Assembly (NCBI RefSeq): GCF_015207755.1
Contig: NZ_JADEWH010000005.1
Span: 124,001-188,000, forward strand
From: Nodularia sp. LEGE 06071
Lineage (GTDB): Bacteria > Cyanobacteriota > Cyanobacteriia > Cyanobacteriales > Nostocaceae
Length of the DNA: 64,000 bases
Direction: 5' to 3'
Below are positions 26,613 to 36,064 of this stretch, in pieces (the first letter of the stretch is position 1; every line of letters begins with the position of its first letter). The notes beneath the pieces were generated by a model, which ran no database searches, had not been told where the DNA came from, and saw nothing but the letters and a program-made list of their open reading frames with translations. A program made the translations under genes and the position numbers.

Positions 26613-27473
26613 TTAAGCTGACGTGATGCTGACGATTTTGCCACCCTGCTTGTGAATTTGCTGGATCTTGTCAGAGAGTCGCTCGTAAGGTACGATAAAT
26701 GCTGTGCTACTCCGTCTGGTACTCGGATAGCCAGAACCACGGATTGCTGTAACTTCAATGCGGTACACGCGATCGCCTACACCAACAGCATTCCCTAAAT
26801 TCTTCTTAGGAGCGACATCTGATGAAGCACGATAATTCCAGTTATCATTGCTTCCTGATGGTCCCACAATGGAAGAAGATTTATTACTAGCTAAATCCTG
26901 CGCTAAACGGGATTTAGTCCCTTCTACCTGCGCGCGATCGCTATTGGCATAACCCCGGTACAACCGAAACATCCGGGTAAAGCCGACGGTTTTTTGTCCT
27001 GGTTGAGTATCAAAACCACGATAATAGGGAACAATACTTTCGCCGAAGTTATTTTGGTACTCTGGAGAATCAATATAGGAATCAATTTCCGCGTCGTACC
27101 CTTTGTTCTCGTACAAATCTAAGTGGTACACAACTTCCGATTCATCATAGGGAGCGCGACCCAAAAGATGCTTGTAGTTGAGTTCAATCAACCGAGTTTG
27201 GAAACTGTTATAAAAAAACTTCTTTTTGTAGAGTTCTGATTTCGCAATGCTGCGGACAAACTCCCGCACCGACAAATTGCCATCCCGCAGGAGTGATTCG
27301 GCGCTGACTAGACGTTCCGATGCCATCAAATAGTCGTTACCCAAAACTTGCCGATAAGCCGCACGAATCACAAGCTCTGCTTCATCTTTGCTGGCGTTGG
27401 GGCGCAGTTCTACTCGACGTGCATCGCTAAAAGGCTCTGTTCCGAGCCTAGATGCTGCTGCTGTAATTGCCAT
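26613..27473 (-). CDS. cpcC: phycocyanin-associated rod linker CpcC
   Basis: CpcC is the rod linker that joins phycocyanin hexamers within rods. The 286-residue protein has a PBS linker domain in the first 190 residues, with [33 protein letters not shown] and [16 protein letters not shown] CpcD-type domain follows in the last 55, with [12 protein letters not shown] and the [10 protein letters not shown] end. This two-domain order and the length are diagnostic. It lies 233 bp downstream of cpcA, with structured RNA in the gap, and 38 bp before cpcD. Confidence 0.95.
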
Positions 27474-27574
27474 TTTTATTCACCTATTCTTCTTTATTTG
27501 CATTTCGGCTATTTGTACCGACTGCTGACTTTACTAAAGCTTTTCTTTTTTTATTTCTTTGCTAGATAAAAGTC

Positions 27575-27697
27575 TGCCCGGAGCGAGATTCAACTGCTAG
27601 ATGAGCCAGAACGGTCTTTTTGGTTTCCCAAATGAGCGACTGGTGAACCCCAAAGGGTTGACTAACTCCATCCAACACTTGCATCCTGATCCGGGCA
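27575..27697 (-). promoter_or_regulatory. structured cpcA-cpcC intercistronic region
   Basis: Just after the cpcA stop, TGCCCGGA (27575-27582) and TCCGGGCA (27690-27697) form a perfect 8-bp long-range stem. It encloses an AACCC-CAAA-GGGTT hairpin at 27646-27659 (5-bp arms). Such structures behind cpcBA are expected to stabilise the abundant cpcBA transcript or to attenuate read-through into the linker genes. The function here is inferred from position. Confidence 0.6.
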
Positions 27698-27706
27698 AGA
27701 TACTAT

Positions 27707-28198
27707 TTAGCTAAGAGCATTGATAGCGTAGTCAAAGTAGGTGTTGGCTTCGTTTGCAGCTTGTCCACTCAAACCATGATTAGCTTTCATGTGCTTGATA
27801 GCTTCAACGTACCAGCTAGGAGACAAGTCAAAGGAGCTGTTGATTTCAGCCAAACCAGCAATCAAGAACTCATCCAAAGGACCTGTACCACCAGCAACTA
27901 AGCTGTAGGTAACAATGCGTAGGTAGTGACCAACGTCACGAGCGCACTTGGACTTACCACGGCTGTCAGCAGCGTACTGAGGTCCTGGTGTTTGGGTGGT
28001 GTATGGGAATTTTTGGTAAACAGCTTGGGTTGCACCATCAATCAATTTTTGGGCGTTGGAGGTCAAAGCACGAGCAGCTTCCATGCTAGCAATAGCACGT
28101 ACATAACGACCGTTAACTGCTTGCAGTTCGGTGTTGCCTAAGAAACGTCCTTGGGTATCAGCTGATGCGATCGCTTCGGTAATTGGTGTTTTAACCAT
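27707..28198 (-). CDS. cpcA: C-phycocyanin alpha subunit CpcA
   Basis: CpcA is the alpha subunit of the light-harvesting protein phycocyanin. The 163-residue globin-like protein begins with the conserved [19 protein letters not shown]. The phycocyanobilin-binding Cys is residue 85 here (Cys84 in mature numbering), in the [13 protein letters not shown] motif. The C-terminus [13 protein letters not shown] is also typical. It follows cpcB by 79 bp. The lyase genes cpcE and cpcF for its chromophore lie downstream in the same operon. Expression should be very high, consistent with the strong Shine-Dalgarno-like AGGAGA before the start. Confidence 0.97.
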   Translation of the reverse strand: MVKTPITEAIASADTQGRFLGNTELQAVNGRYVRAIASMEAARALTSNAQKLIDGATQAVYQKFPYTTQTPGPQYAADSRGKSKCARDVGHYLRIVTYSLVAGGTGPLDEFLIAGLAEINSSFDLSPSWYVEAIKHMKANHGLSGQAANEANTYFDYAINALS

Positions 28199-28277
28199 TT
28201 TCTAAAATCTCCTTGGTATTTCGTAAAATTTTGGTCTGAATTACCTAAATTCTTAGGTATGGACTTTGTTAGTGATA

Positions 28278-28799
28278 TTAAGCAACAGCAGCAGCAGCAC
28301 GATCAAAGTAGCTAGCTACTTCAGATATCAATTGGTTGCAATCGCCCTTGGTGATTCCGTTAGGATCGTTAGCAATACCAACAGCAGCTTCTTTCATTTT
28401 TTGAACGCCGACAGCTACGGAAGATCCAGGAGTTCCTAGAGCTTGGTAGGTTTCGCGCAAGCCGTTCAAGCAACGATCATCAAGAACACTAGCATCACCA
28501 GCCAAAATAGCGTAGGTGACGTAACGCAAGATGATTTCCATGTCGCGCAAACAAGCAGCCATACGGCGGTTGGTGTAAGCGTTACCACCAGGAGCAATCA
28601 ATTGGGGTTGTTCTTCAAACAAAGAACGAGCCGCGTTGGTAACAATAGCTGAAGCGTTGCTTGTAATGCGGTTAACAACATCTAAACGCTTGTTGCCTTC
28701 TCTAACAACGGTGGTTAAAGCGTCTAGTTGCTCGTTGCTTAAAAACTCGCCTCTGGAGTCAGCTTGAGAAACTACCTTGGTAAATACGTCTAATGTCAT
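28278..28799 (-). CDS. cpcB: C-phycocyanin beta subunit CpcB
   Basis: CpcB is the beta subunit of phycocyanin and the first gene of the operon. From the ATG at 28799 the product has 173 residues and begins [19 protein letters not shown]. An open extension to 28928 has no family similarity and is part of the leader. Two chromophore cysteines are present: Cys83 in AACLRDMEI (Cys82 in standard numbering) and Cys154 in KGDCNQLIS. The Asn after the Gly-Gly pair near residue 73 is the site of N-methylation in the family. AGGAGATTG lies upstream of the start. Other phycobiliprotein genes usually found near this operon in Anabaena are absent. Confidence 0.97.
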   Translation of the reverse strand: MTLDVFTKVVSQADSRGEFLSNEQLDALTTVVREGNKRLDVVNRITSNASAIVTNAARSLFEEQPQLIAPGGNAYTNRRMAACLRDMEIILRYVTYAILAGDASVLDDRCLNGLRETYQALGTPGSSVAVGVQKMKEAAVGIANDPNGITKGDCNQLISEVASYFDRAAAAVA

Positions 28800-29500
28800 G
28801 GACTTCAATCTCCTAAGTTTTGAGATGTCTAGATTAAAACTGGCAATGTTTATGGTTAAAAACAGATTGGGGATCAAACCGCTTCTCACCTTAGTCTCAT
28901 AATTCCCTGTCACCAGATGAAAGAGCAATTATGAGAACCTGGGGTAATTTTATGAGAAATCGGCAAACTTGATTAAATGGATGCCTTGTTTGACTTTTGT
29001 CTGTCATTTAACCCCTTCAGCTTATGTTTATACAATGCCATAGATCCTTTATTTGTTACAAATTATGAATAAATAAAATGACCAAATAAGAACCACCTCA
29101 AATGCTTTACATATAAGGACTTTGCCTGAGAAATTGCCTAAAATTGCTTTACATTACTTCATGTTTGTGACAAATCGCTGGAAAATTCCAGAGTTTTAGA
29201 TTTTATTAATTTTTCTAGAAGTATTGAAAATACAGGACATGGCAGTTTTTATGAGTATTTTTAGCCAGTGCAGTTTTTATTAAAAGATATTAAGATAATG
29301 TGTTGACCTGTTACTTAAAATGGTGATCAACTGATCTTTTTACAGCAAAAAAGCCCAAAAAACTTTACAAATCTAAATATAGGGGAATAGGGAGGAGTCA
29401 AGTCCCACCTATTTCTTTTTGTCCTCTACCCCTTCTTGCTTAATCTGTATGCAACGCTCGTATTGAACGCATCTACCTTAAGGATGATATGTTTATAACT
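28800..29500 (-). promoter_or_regulatory. cpc operon upstream region
   Basis: A 701-bp AT-rich spacer separates the RluD-like gene from cpcB and must hold the cpc promoter and a long leader. Two direct copies of TGCTTTACAT lie at 29103-29112 and 29145-29154, 42 bp apart, and may be an operator or a duplicated promoter element. I could not assign a -10 box or an NtcA site with confidence. Confidence 0.5.
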
Positions 29501-30430
29501 CTAACTAGCAACTCGTCGCCGGAGAATTTCTAGCAAAGTTGTGAATGTTTGAGGAGGGGGAGCTGTCACCTCGATCAAATTCCCAGAGATTGGATGTTGT
29601 AACTTTAATCGCCAAGCGTGCAGTGCTTGACCGGGTAACTTGACCCCGACGGAATGACCAGAACTATAAATTGGGTCGCAGACGATGGGATGACCGATTT
29701 TAGCGCTGTGGACACGAATTTGATGGGTGCGTCCCGTTTCTAGTTGAAAGAGGACTAATGTCTGGTTTCCTAGTCTTTCTAGAATTTGCCAATGAGTTAC
29801 CGCATTACGTCCACCTTTTTCTATAGGGACTACTGCCATTTTTTTTCTATCTTGGGGATGGCGACCAATGGGAAAATCTATAATGCCACTTTCGGTTTTG
29901 GGCGCACCGTAAATTACACCCAAGTATTCTCGCCTTGCAGTTTTTGCTTGGAGTTGTGCTTGGAGGCTGTGATAGGCAATATCGGTTTTAGCGATCGCGA
30001 TCGCCCCTGTTGTATCCTTATCCAATCGATGCACAATCCCTGGACGCTGGACACCGCCAATTCCTGGAAGATTGGGACAATGTGCTAACAAAGCATTAAC
30101 CAAAGTCCCATCGGGATGACCTGGTGCAGGATGGACGACTAAACCAGCAGGTTTATTGAGAATCAGTAATTGGTCGTCTTCATAAAGGATATCTAGAGGA
30201 ATATCTTCAGCTTGCACTTGCAGGGGTTGAACTTCTGGGATTTCTAAGGTAATGCGATCGCCTGTTTTGACATTGACTTTTTTAGTTGTGCAGATTTGCT
30301 CATTCAGTTGAACATTACCCTGTTCAATTAATTGCTGGATGCGAGAACGGGATAAATCAGGTAATTTTTCTGAAAGGTAGCGGTCAAGGCGATCGCCTGT
30401 TTCTTCGACTTGTAAATTAAATGCGGTCAC
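29501..30430 (-). CDS. RluA/RluD-family 23S rRNA pseudouridine synthase
   Basis: The 309-residue protein isomerises uridine to pseudouridine in rRNA. An N-terminal S4 RNA-binding domain occupies about residues 12-60 (LDRYLSEKLPDLSRSRIQQLI). The synthase domain follows: ILNKPAGLVVHPAPG, the catalytic Asp137 in HRLDKDTTG, the GRTHQIRVH motif near residue 235 and the DPIYSSG segment. The architecture fits RluD, which modifies helix 69 of 23S rRNA, rather than RluA without S4. The exact target is not provable from sequence. The gene is on the same strand as the cpc operon but 701 bp upstream of cpcB. Confidence 0.92.
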   Translation of the reverse strand: MTAFNLQVEETGDRLDRYLSEKLPDLSRSRIQQLIEQGNVQLNEQICTTKKVNVKTGDRITLEIPEVQPLQVQAEDIPLDILYEDDQLLILNKPAGLVVHPAPGHPDGTLVNALLAHCPNLPGIGGVQRPGIVHRLDKDTTGAIAIAKTDIAYHSLQAQLQAKTARREYLGVIYGAPKTESGIIDFPIGRHPQDRKKMAVVPIEKGGRNAVTHWQILERLGNQTLVLFQLETGRTHQIRVHSAKIGHPIVCDPIYSSGHSVGVKLPGQALHAWRLKLQHPISGNLIEVTAPPPQTFTTLLEILRRRVAS

Positions 30431-31695
30431 AATTGTTCTGAATTAATTCCTCTTTCTGGCAGTAAAGCACGGAGAGCTTGCCACTTTGTTAATTTTAACG
30501 AACTGCCGCCGCAGAAATGACTTGAAGCAGGTCGAGAACAGAAACCAAGAATTTCATGACTCATTCAGGGCTATATATAATCCCATACTTACCGTAATTA
30601 CTACTCTTCTCTGTGTTATCGATATTCATGTAACATCATATTTATGAATGATTTGGCAATACCGTGAAAGCACGGGAACTCTTGTTAAAGTAGACTTTCC
30701 GGAAAAAAATCAGATAAAAATGTCACTAATTTTTATTCACGTTTCCTTTACTTATTCATTATAATATTCACAAAATTTTTGAGATTTTCTGCAAAAATTA
30801 TAGTAATCTAAAAACTAGTAAGCAAACTATTTGCGATCTACCATTTAGCTGAAAAGAGCTATTTTGCTGGTATCTACTATACTTTGTGGGTTTAGCTGTA
30901 AATTATGAGGTCTAGCACTCAAAATGGTGCAGGGGGAATATTTATCAGCACACAACACTAGACATTTTTCCAGTATTTTATCAACTGAATTACCCCATGC
31001 ATGAATGCCGGGGGTGACAACTCGCAGCTTCAGTTTCGGTTACCCTCACAGGTTCCGAATCCTCACGAGCTATTGGTTTACCGAAAATCAACTCTATTCC
31101 ACCTTTGCTCAACTAACTCGCCTTTGGCGAAAATTTACCATTCTTGTTGTGGAAGCGATAATTTTGCCTAAACCTGACTAGAGAGAAACTCGATAATCTC
31201 AAACTTGTGTAATACACTGACCCGGACAGCTACTTAGTCAAGTAAAACACAGTTTGTCTTAGTTGAGCAGAGCTTGAAGTGCTTATTGGCTGGAATATAA
31301 ATCTGGAAAATACGGAGAATAGCAATACTTTTGCTACTGATGGGCTAGAGCCAATAGTTTCTGTGCGGGACTTAAGTTACTGTTAAATTAGCCAAATTAG
31401 CGAAATCACAAACAATCAAATTGATTTTTGAAATCCTATTTTCCGGTAAGCAGTGGAATTATTTGAATGTTTTTCCACAGCATAGCTGGGTCTACCACAG
31501 TCAAGTGCTGTTTGTTGAACTATAGCATAGCAGATATTGGGAAATTAGGAGTTAGGGGTGAAGAATCTCTGTACTAACTCAAATCTGACCGCTATATTTA
31601 GCTGAACACTACTTCTGAAACTCTCGTGGTGAATTCCGAAAAGGTGATTCACTAATTTCGACAGTGGATGTTAATTATATCTCAAATCTGTGCCG
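30431..31695. other. 1.26-kb gene-free stretch between the RluD-like gene and patA
   Basis: No coding frame of credible size is present on either strand. The first 500 bp are AT-rich. The part from about 30985 to 31350 is less AT-rich and might hold a structured RNA or a decayed gene, but I recognise no known RNA family. Near the patA end, the inverted repeat GTGAAT/ATTCAC (31629-31634 and 31647-31652) is a possible regulator site about 45 bp before the start. Confidence 0.5.
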
Positions 31696-32760
31696 ATGAA
31701 GACACTTCCCATTAGTAGATATAGATTTTTTCAAAAACTTCAACCGATATCTCTTTTAAAAAAAATTACTAGTAAGACTGTTAATGGTTGTTTACAAGTA
31801 TTTAGCACATCTGGCTCTTGGTCAATCTATATAGAAGAAGGTAAGCTGATTTATGCCTGCTACTCTGAGAAAATGTTTGAGCCGCTTTACCGCAACTTGC
31901 AAAGCTTAAGTCAGCAAATTTCTACTCTTCCTCGCGGAATCGATGAGCAGTTACAGGCGATATTTGAAAATGGGATTGAGGATCAGGCTATACCGAACCC
32001 AGATTATCTGGCTATTTGTTGGTTAGTAAGTCAAAAATACATCAGCCCGGCACAAGCAGCAATGCTCATAGAGCAATTAGCGCTAGAAGTCTTGGAGACA
32101 TTTTTGAGCTTAGAAGAGGGAAGTTATGAATTTCTCCCGGAAAGCTTTCTCGATGATATGCCAAAGTACTGTCATCTAAACATCCGTTTATTAGTCGAAC
32201 AGTATCAAACGGGTAGCCGTGAGGAAACCTACAAACAGACATCGCCAGTTGTGCGGTTAAATCAGCCACAATCTGCAAAACCATCTCCTAGAGTCAGCGA
32301 AGGCAGTAAAACGGCATACTCTAACGCTGCATCAACTCACAATATTCATCCTATCTATAATAGCGGTCAGGGAACTACACCACCCACTCAGAAAAAGCTC
32401 TACACAATATTTTGTATTGATGACAGTCTTACGGTATTAAACACTATTAAAAATTATTTAGATGACCAAATTTTTTCTGTGATCACAATTACCGATTCTT
32501 TGAACGCTTTAATGCAAATTCTCCGCACCAAACCAGACATAATTTTATTAGATGTTGATATGCCTCATTTAGACGGGTATGAACTATGCTCTATGTTACG
32601 TAAGCACTCATCTTTGAAAAATACACCTGTAATTATGGTAACTGCTAAAACAGGGCTGATAGATAGAGCTAAAGCTAAACTAGTTAGAGCTTCCGGCTTT
32701 TTACCTAAGCCTTTTACACAAGGGGATTTATTGAAAATAATCTTTCAACATATGGTATAG
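31696..32760 (+). CDS. patA: PatA-type response regulator (PATAN domain plus receiver)
   Basis: PatA is needed for normal heterocyst spacing in Anabaena: mutants make mostly terminal heterocysts. The 354-residue product starts at ATG 31696; GTG 31690 would add two residues. The N-terminal PATAN (DUF4388-like) domain shows the characteristic GCLQVFSTSGSWSIYIEEGK stretch near residue 30. A Pro/Ser-rich linker runs from about residue 178 to 235. The C-terminal receiver domain has acidic residues in FCIDDS, the phosphoacceptor Asp in LLDVDMP, the Thr in MVTAK and the Lys in PKPF. The receiver appears complete. Sequence, size and closeness to the cpc operon in opposite orientation agree with patA in Anabaena PCC 7120. 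Confidence 0.9.
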   Translation: MKTLPISRYRFFQKLQPISLLKKITSKTVNGCLQVFSTSGSWSIYIEEGKLIYACYSEKMFEPLYRNLQSLSQQISTLPRGIDEQLQAIFENGIEDQAIPNPDYLAICWLVSQKYISPAQAAMLIEQLALEVLETFLSLEEGSYEFLPESFLDDMPKYCHLNIRLLVEQYQTGSREETYKQTSPVVRLNQPQSAKPSPRVSEGSKTAYSNAASTHNIHPIYNSGQGTTPPTQKKLYTIFCIDDSLTVLNTIKNYLDDQIFSVITITDSLNALMQILRTKPDIILLDVDMPHLDGYELCSMLRKHSSLKNTPVIMVTAKTGLIDRAKAKLVRASGFLPKPFTQGDLLKIIFQHMV

Positions 32761-32861
32761 CAATTCCCATTCAAGTGAGGTATAAGCAGTAATAATTAAA
32801 CGCAGATGAACGTAGATAAACGCAGATAATTTTGTACTTTATTAGACTAGGAAATGCTATA
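32756..32861. repeat. MITE-like element overlapping the patA stop codon
   Basis: The ends TATAGCAATTCC (32756-32767) and GGAAATGCTATA (32850-32861) pair at 11 of 12 positions. The 106-bp element contains direct repeats of an ACGCAGAT/ACGTAGAT motif and a GTGAGGTATA segment similar to the repeats near 7.6 kb. The patA stop codon lies inside the left end. Confidence 0.55.
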
Positions 32862-32917
32862 TAACTTTCTCGTTAATATAATTAATAAATATATTTTCTG
32901 CTGTATCAGTTATATGA

Positions 32918-33676
32918 TTAGTTAGCATTTTTTTGCCCAATGTAAAACACATAACTGTAATATTCAGAGTATTTTCGATAAAGGTCAATCTCCAATTGCT
33001 CCATATTGATCACTTCCAGAGCTTCTGTATCATCTTGGTAATGCTTTCTTAAACCCTGTAATTTTTCTTCTAAAGGTTTATAGTAATGATTCCACCAAGC
33101 TGATTCTGGGAGTACAAAATAATCAATGATTTTGTAGCCACTATTTTGAATAATTTTTAGATTACCTTCAATATCCTGCATGGCTGGATAACCCGCATTC
33201 CAAAATTCTTTTAATTCTTTTGGTGCGTCAGGTTTCAGCCATGTAAGTTCTGAAGCTGCTAAGTAACCTTTCTGCTTGAGCAAGGGTTTCCACTGCTTCA
33301 ATCCACTTTCAAACCCCATAATGTATATTGAACCTTCCGCCCAAATCACATCAAAAGTTGCATCAGGAAAATCAAGAGCAAACATATCAGCGTTGAGTAC
33401 GGTGATTTTTTTTGATAATCCTTTATGCAATACTTTCTGTTTGAGTTCATTTACATAAAAAGGATGATTATCGATAGCAATAATTGTGCCATTAGTTAAG
33501 CTGGCTAAGTCTAAAGTTTGAAAGCCAGGACCACAACCAATATCTAGAATTTTGGGATGTGGTGGCAAATCAATCAACTTTAAAAAAGCATTTTTCGTAG
33601 ATTCAGAATCACCAGGCGCTTCCCTCGGTATACCCTGATGAATTTGAAAAAATATATCTTGCTGTTGATTGTTCAC
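32918..33676 (-). CDS. SAM-dependent methyltransferase (last gene of a six-gene operon)
   Basis: This 252-residue class I methyltransferase has the SAM-binding motif DIGCGPGFQT near residue 46 and the acidic second motif IIAIDNH near residue 69, then motif post-I NADMFALDF. The C-terminal half contains many aromatic residues (WNAGYPAM, SAWWNHYY) that might bind a hydrophobic or sugar substrate. The substrate is unknown. It lies 28 bp after the FAD monooxygenase gene and ends the operon that starts at 40350. The protein has no signal peptide and is expected to be cytoplasmic. Confidence 0.88.
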   Translation of the reverse strand: MNNQQQDIFFQIHQGIPREAPGDSESTKNAFLKLIDLPPHPKILDIGCGPGFQTLDLASLTNGTIIAIDNHPFYVNELKQKVLHKGLSKKITVLNADMFALDFPDATFDVIWAEGSIYIMGFESGLKQWKPLLKQKGYLAASELTWLKPDAPKELKEFWNAGYPAMQDIEGNLKIIQNSGYKIIDYFVLPESAWWNHYYKPLEEKLQGLRKHYQDDTEALEVINMEQLEIDLYRKYSEYYSYVFYIGQKNAN

Positions 33677-33704
33677 GCGCTATTTCGTACTCTTTTGTAA
33701 AACA

Positions 33705-34904
33705 TTACACTTTTAAGCTCACCTTTGTTATGCCCTCGCGCATCTCACGTTGTCGCCTTAACCAAGAATATTTAATTATTGTACTGAGTAAGGGCGCAAA
33801 TTGAACCAAGAGCGATCGCACTAGGAAATTTTTTCGCAGTAGTTCGCCTTGTGCGGCTTCTTGTAACTGGAGTTGCTGGGCGCGGATAATTTCTGGCTGA
33901 CGTTCTGCTTGAATTTCTGATAGTGCGACATCAATTTTTTGGTGTTCCGCGTCTGCTTGCAATATCGGGACTAGATGATTAGCAGCGACAATCACATCAC
34001 GCAATGCGACATTGATACCTTGAGCGCGGACAGGAGACATGGGATGTGCAGCATCACCTAGAAGCAGTATCCCTGGTGCGTACCATTGTGGACAACAACC
34101 AACCACAACAGACAGCTTAATGGGAGATTCGATGCTGTCTGCATGATTGCGGAAATGTTCTGCTAACCATGAGGGTGATAGTGAGGCGAAAATTTCTGCC
34201 CAGTTTGCTTGCTTGTAGTCGGTTTTTTCGTTGGCGGAGATTACATAAGCTAAATGTAGTTTACCTGACTCTGCTCCATGAAAGATGCTAAAGATGCGAT
34301 TGTTATTTACAATCGTCCGAAACACATTATCATCTGCAAACTGGGGACTAGCTGCCAACTTAAACCAGAGAATATCGATATTTTTGGGCTGACTTACTAA
34401 TTTTAATCCAGCACGTTCCCGCAGAGTTGAGTTACGACCATCCGCCCCAATTACTAAATCAGCAGTCAGTTGTCGCTCATCACTGAGTATGACACCAGCA
34501 ACACGTTCATGACTCGAAAATAAATCTTTGACAGAAACACCCTGGATAAATTCAAATCCATCATGGGTTTGAGCTTCGGAAATTAGTGCTTTGAGCAGTG
34601 GCGGTTGTGATACTAATGTACAGGGACGAGTTGACCCCATTGGTTCGTCTACGCGAAATAATTGTTTTCCCTCAATTATGAACTCCCACCCATCGAGTTT
34701 TCGAGTCGGAATATCATTTAACAGTGTAGATAGTCCCATTTGTGTGAGTGCATCTAACCCACTAGGCATTAATCCCTCACCGCGAAATATACGATTAAAG
34801 TCTTTTGCCGCTTCAATGAGGGTTACATTAATACCACGTTTTACTAGGAGTAAAGCTAGTGCTGCACCTGTGGGACCTGCACCGACAATGATAATTTGTG
34901 CCAC
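33705..34904 (-). CDS. FAD-dependent monooxygenase (UbiH/PHBH type)
   Basis: The 399-residue flavoprotein has the N-terminal GAGPTGAALALLL Rossmann motif, the central ADLVIGADGRNS DG-motif near residue 150 and the LLLGDAAHPMSPVRAQG GD-motif near residue 273. These three are diagnostic for aromatic-ring or enol hydroxylases of group A. Substrates include phenols, polyketides and quinones, and none can be assigned. In the operon it follows a GNAT gene by 33 bp and is followed by a methyltransferase gene. Hydroxylation and then methylation of the same compound is a plausible reading. The C-terminal part, with a short hydrophobic region, has no membrane helix that I would assert. Confidence 0.9.
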   Translation of the reverse strand: MAQIIIVGAGPTGAALALLLVKRGINVTLIEAAKDFNRIFRGEGLMPSGLDALTQMGLSTLLNDIPTRKLDGWEFIIEGKQLFRVDEPMGSTRPCTLVSQPPLLKALISEAQTHDGFEFIQGVSVKDLFSSHERVAGVILSDERQLTADLVIGADGRNSTLRERAGLKLVSQPKNIDILWFKLAASPQFADDNVFRTIVNNNRIFSIFHGAESGKLHLAYVISANEKTDYKQANWAEIFASLSPSWLAEHFRNHADSIESPIKLSVVVGCCPQWYAPGILLLGDAAHPMSPVRAQGINVALRDVIVAANHLVPILQADAEHQKIDVALSEIQAERQPEIIRAQQLQLQEAAQGELLRKNFLVRSLLVQFAPLLSTIIKYSWLRRQREMREGITKVSLKV

Positions 34905-34937
34905 TTCATACCTCCTAGCAACATTTAGCGATGACTA

Positions 34938-35375
34938 TCAATCATGCTTTTTGGCAACATCAATATCATTCCCATCATATATCCACATTGGTGTGACACC
35001 TTGTGAATCCTGAAAACCAAGTTTTTCGTAGAAGGGAACAGCATGATCTATTGACAGTAATATTTGCTGATGGAAATTAATATAACGACTTTGTAGACGT
35101 TTCATAATTTCCCGTCCTATGCCTCTTTTTTGATATGCTGGCAATATTAATAAATGAGAGTAATAAACAACCAAAGCACCATCTGAAATGGCATTACCAA
35201 GACCAATCAGCAAATTCTGATGCCATGCTGAAATCACTGTGTGCGAGTTGGCAAGTGCTAACAAAAGTTTCTCAGGCTTCTGTGCTGATGACCATCCACA
35301 TTCCGAATACAGATTAATTACCTGATTACGGGTAATTTCTGCTTTGTCCTGATACTCAATGTCTGCAAAAATCAT
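34938..35375 (-). CDS. GNAT-family N-acetyltransferase
   Basis: The 145-residue protein has the acetyl-CoA binding motif A in LLILPAYQKRGIGREIMKRL, with Q-x-R-G-I-G, followed by the later FYEKLGFQDS segment that closes the GNAT fold. It is thus a small acyltransferase that would acetylate an amine on a small molecule or protein. It sits inside the operon between a methyltransferase gene (37 bp upstream) and the FAD monooxygenase gene (33 bp downstream). The ATG at 35375 is natural. The substrate is unknown; the context suggests it modifies the same product as the neighbouring enzymes. Confidence 0.9.
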   Translation of the reverse strand: MIFADIEYQDKAEITRNQVINLYSECGWSSAQKPEKLLLALANSHTVISAWHQNLLIGLGNAISDGALVVYYSHLLILPAYQKRGIGREIMKRLQSRYINFHQQILLSIDHAVPFYEKLGFQDSQGVTPMWIYDGNDIDVAKKHD

Positions 35376-35412
35376 TTCTATCCTGCTGTTAGATATGAAT
35401 ATCTATAATCAA

Positions 35413-36030
35413 TTAATTTGCTTTTGTTGCGATACCTTTATATAGATATCCGGCAATCTTTGGTAAATTTTCACCAACAAATTCTTCTAAAGTTACAGTA
35501 TCAAATTGTTGCTCAACTAATTGTCTAATATTACGATTTAAATGACAGCCATCTCCGATAATTTTCTGTATTGGTGTTAAGCGGTTTTGCCAAACTTGTA
35601 TTTTAGGTGCATTACTCAATCCATGTTCTAAAAAAAAGAATTTTCCTCCCGGTTTCAATACTCGATATACTTCTTGCAGGGCTTGTTCAACTTTGGCAAT
35701 ACTGCATAAAGTGAAAGTGCTGACCACACTATCAAAGCTGTTATCTGCCATTGGTAATTTTTCACTGTTTAAAATGCGATTGTCTACTGTAATAGAGGAT
35801 GATTGAATACGTTTTTGCGCTAATTGATTAACTCCGGGATTAGAGTCAATGGTAACGAGCTTTTCCAGTGATTTAGGATAGTAGGAAAGATTTAAACCTG
35901 TACCAAAACCAATTTCTAGCACTTCCCCTTTTACTTGTGCTAAAATTTGTTGCCTGTATTCGCCAATTTTGGAATCTGATAGCGACCAATCGAGGAGATA
36001 AGGAAATATTTTTTGTGAATAGAAACCCAT
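35413..36030 (-). CDS. class I SAM-dependent methyltransferase
   Basis: The 205-residue protein has motif I VLEIGFGTGLNLSYYP near residue 35 and motif II VTIDSNPGV near residue 58, followed by the SFDSVVSTFTLCSI and EVYRVLKPGGKFFFLEHG stretches typical of UbiE/phospholipid N-methyltransferase-like enzymes. A small lipid or quinone-type acceptor would fit this subgroup, but specificity is not readable. It lies 34 bp downstream of the ABC exporter gene and 37 bp upstream of the GNAT gene. The ATG at 36030 begins MGFYSQKIFPYLLDW, the family N-terminus. Confidence 0.9.
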   Translation of the reverse strand: MGFYSQKIFPYLLDWSLSDSKIGEYRQQILAQVKGEVLEIGFGTGLNLSYYPKSLEKLVTIDSNPGVNQLAQKRIQSSSITVDNRILNSEKLPMADNSFDSVVSTFTLCSIAKVEQALQEVYRVLKPGGKFFFLEHGLSNAPKIQVWQNRLTPIQKIIGDGCHLNRNIRQLVEQQFDTVTLEEFVGENLPKIAGYLYKGIATKAN

Positions 36031-36064
36031 TTTGTACTCCTATCAAAGGTAACTACATACACTG

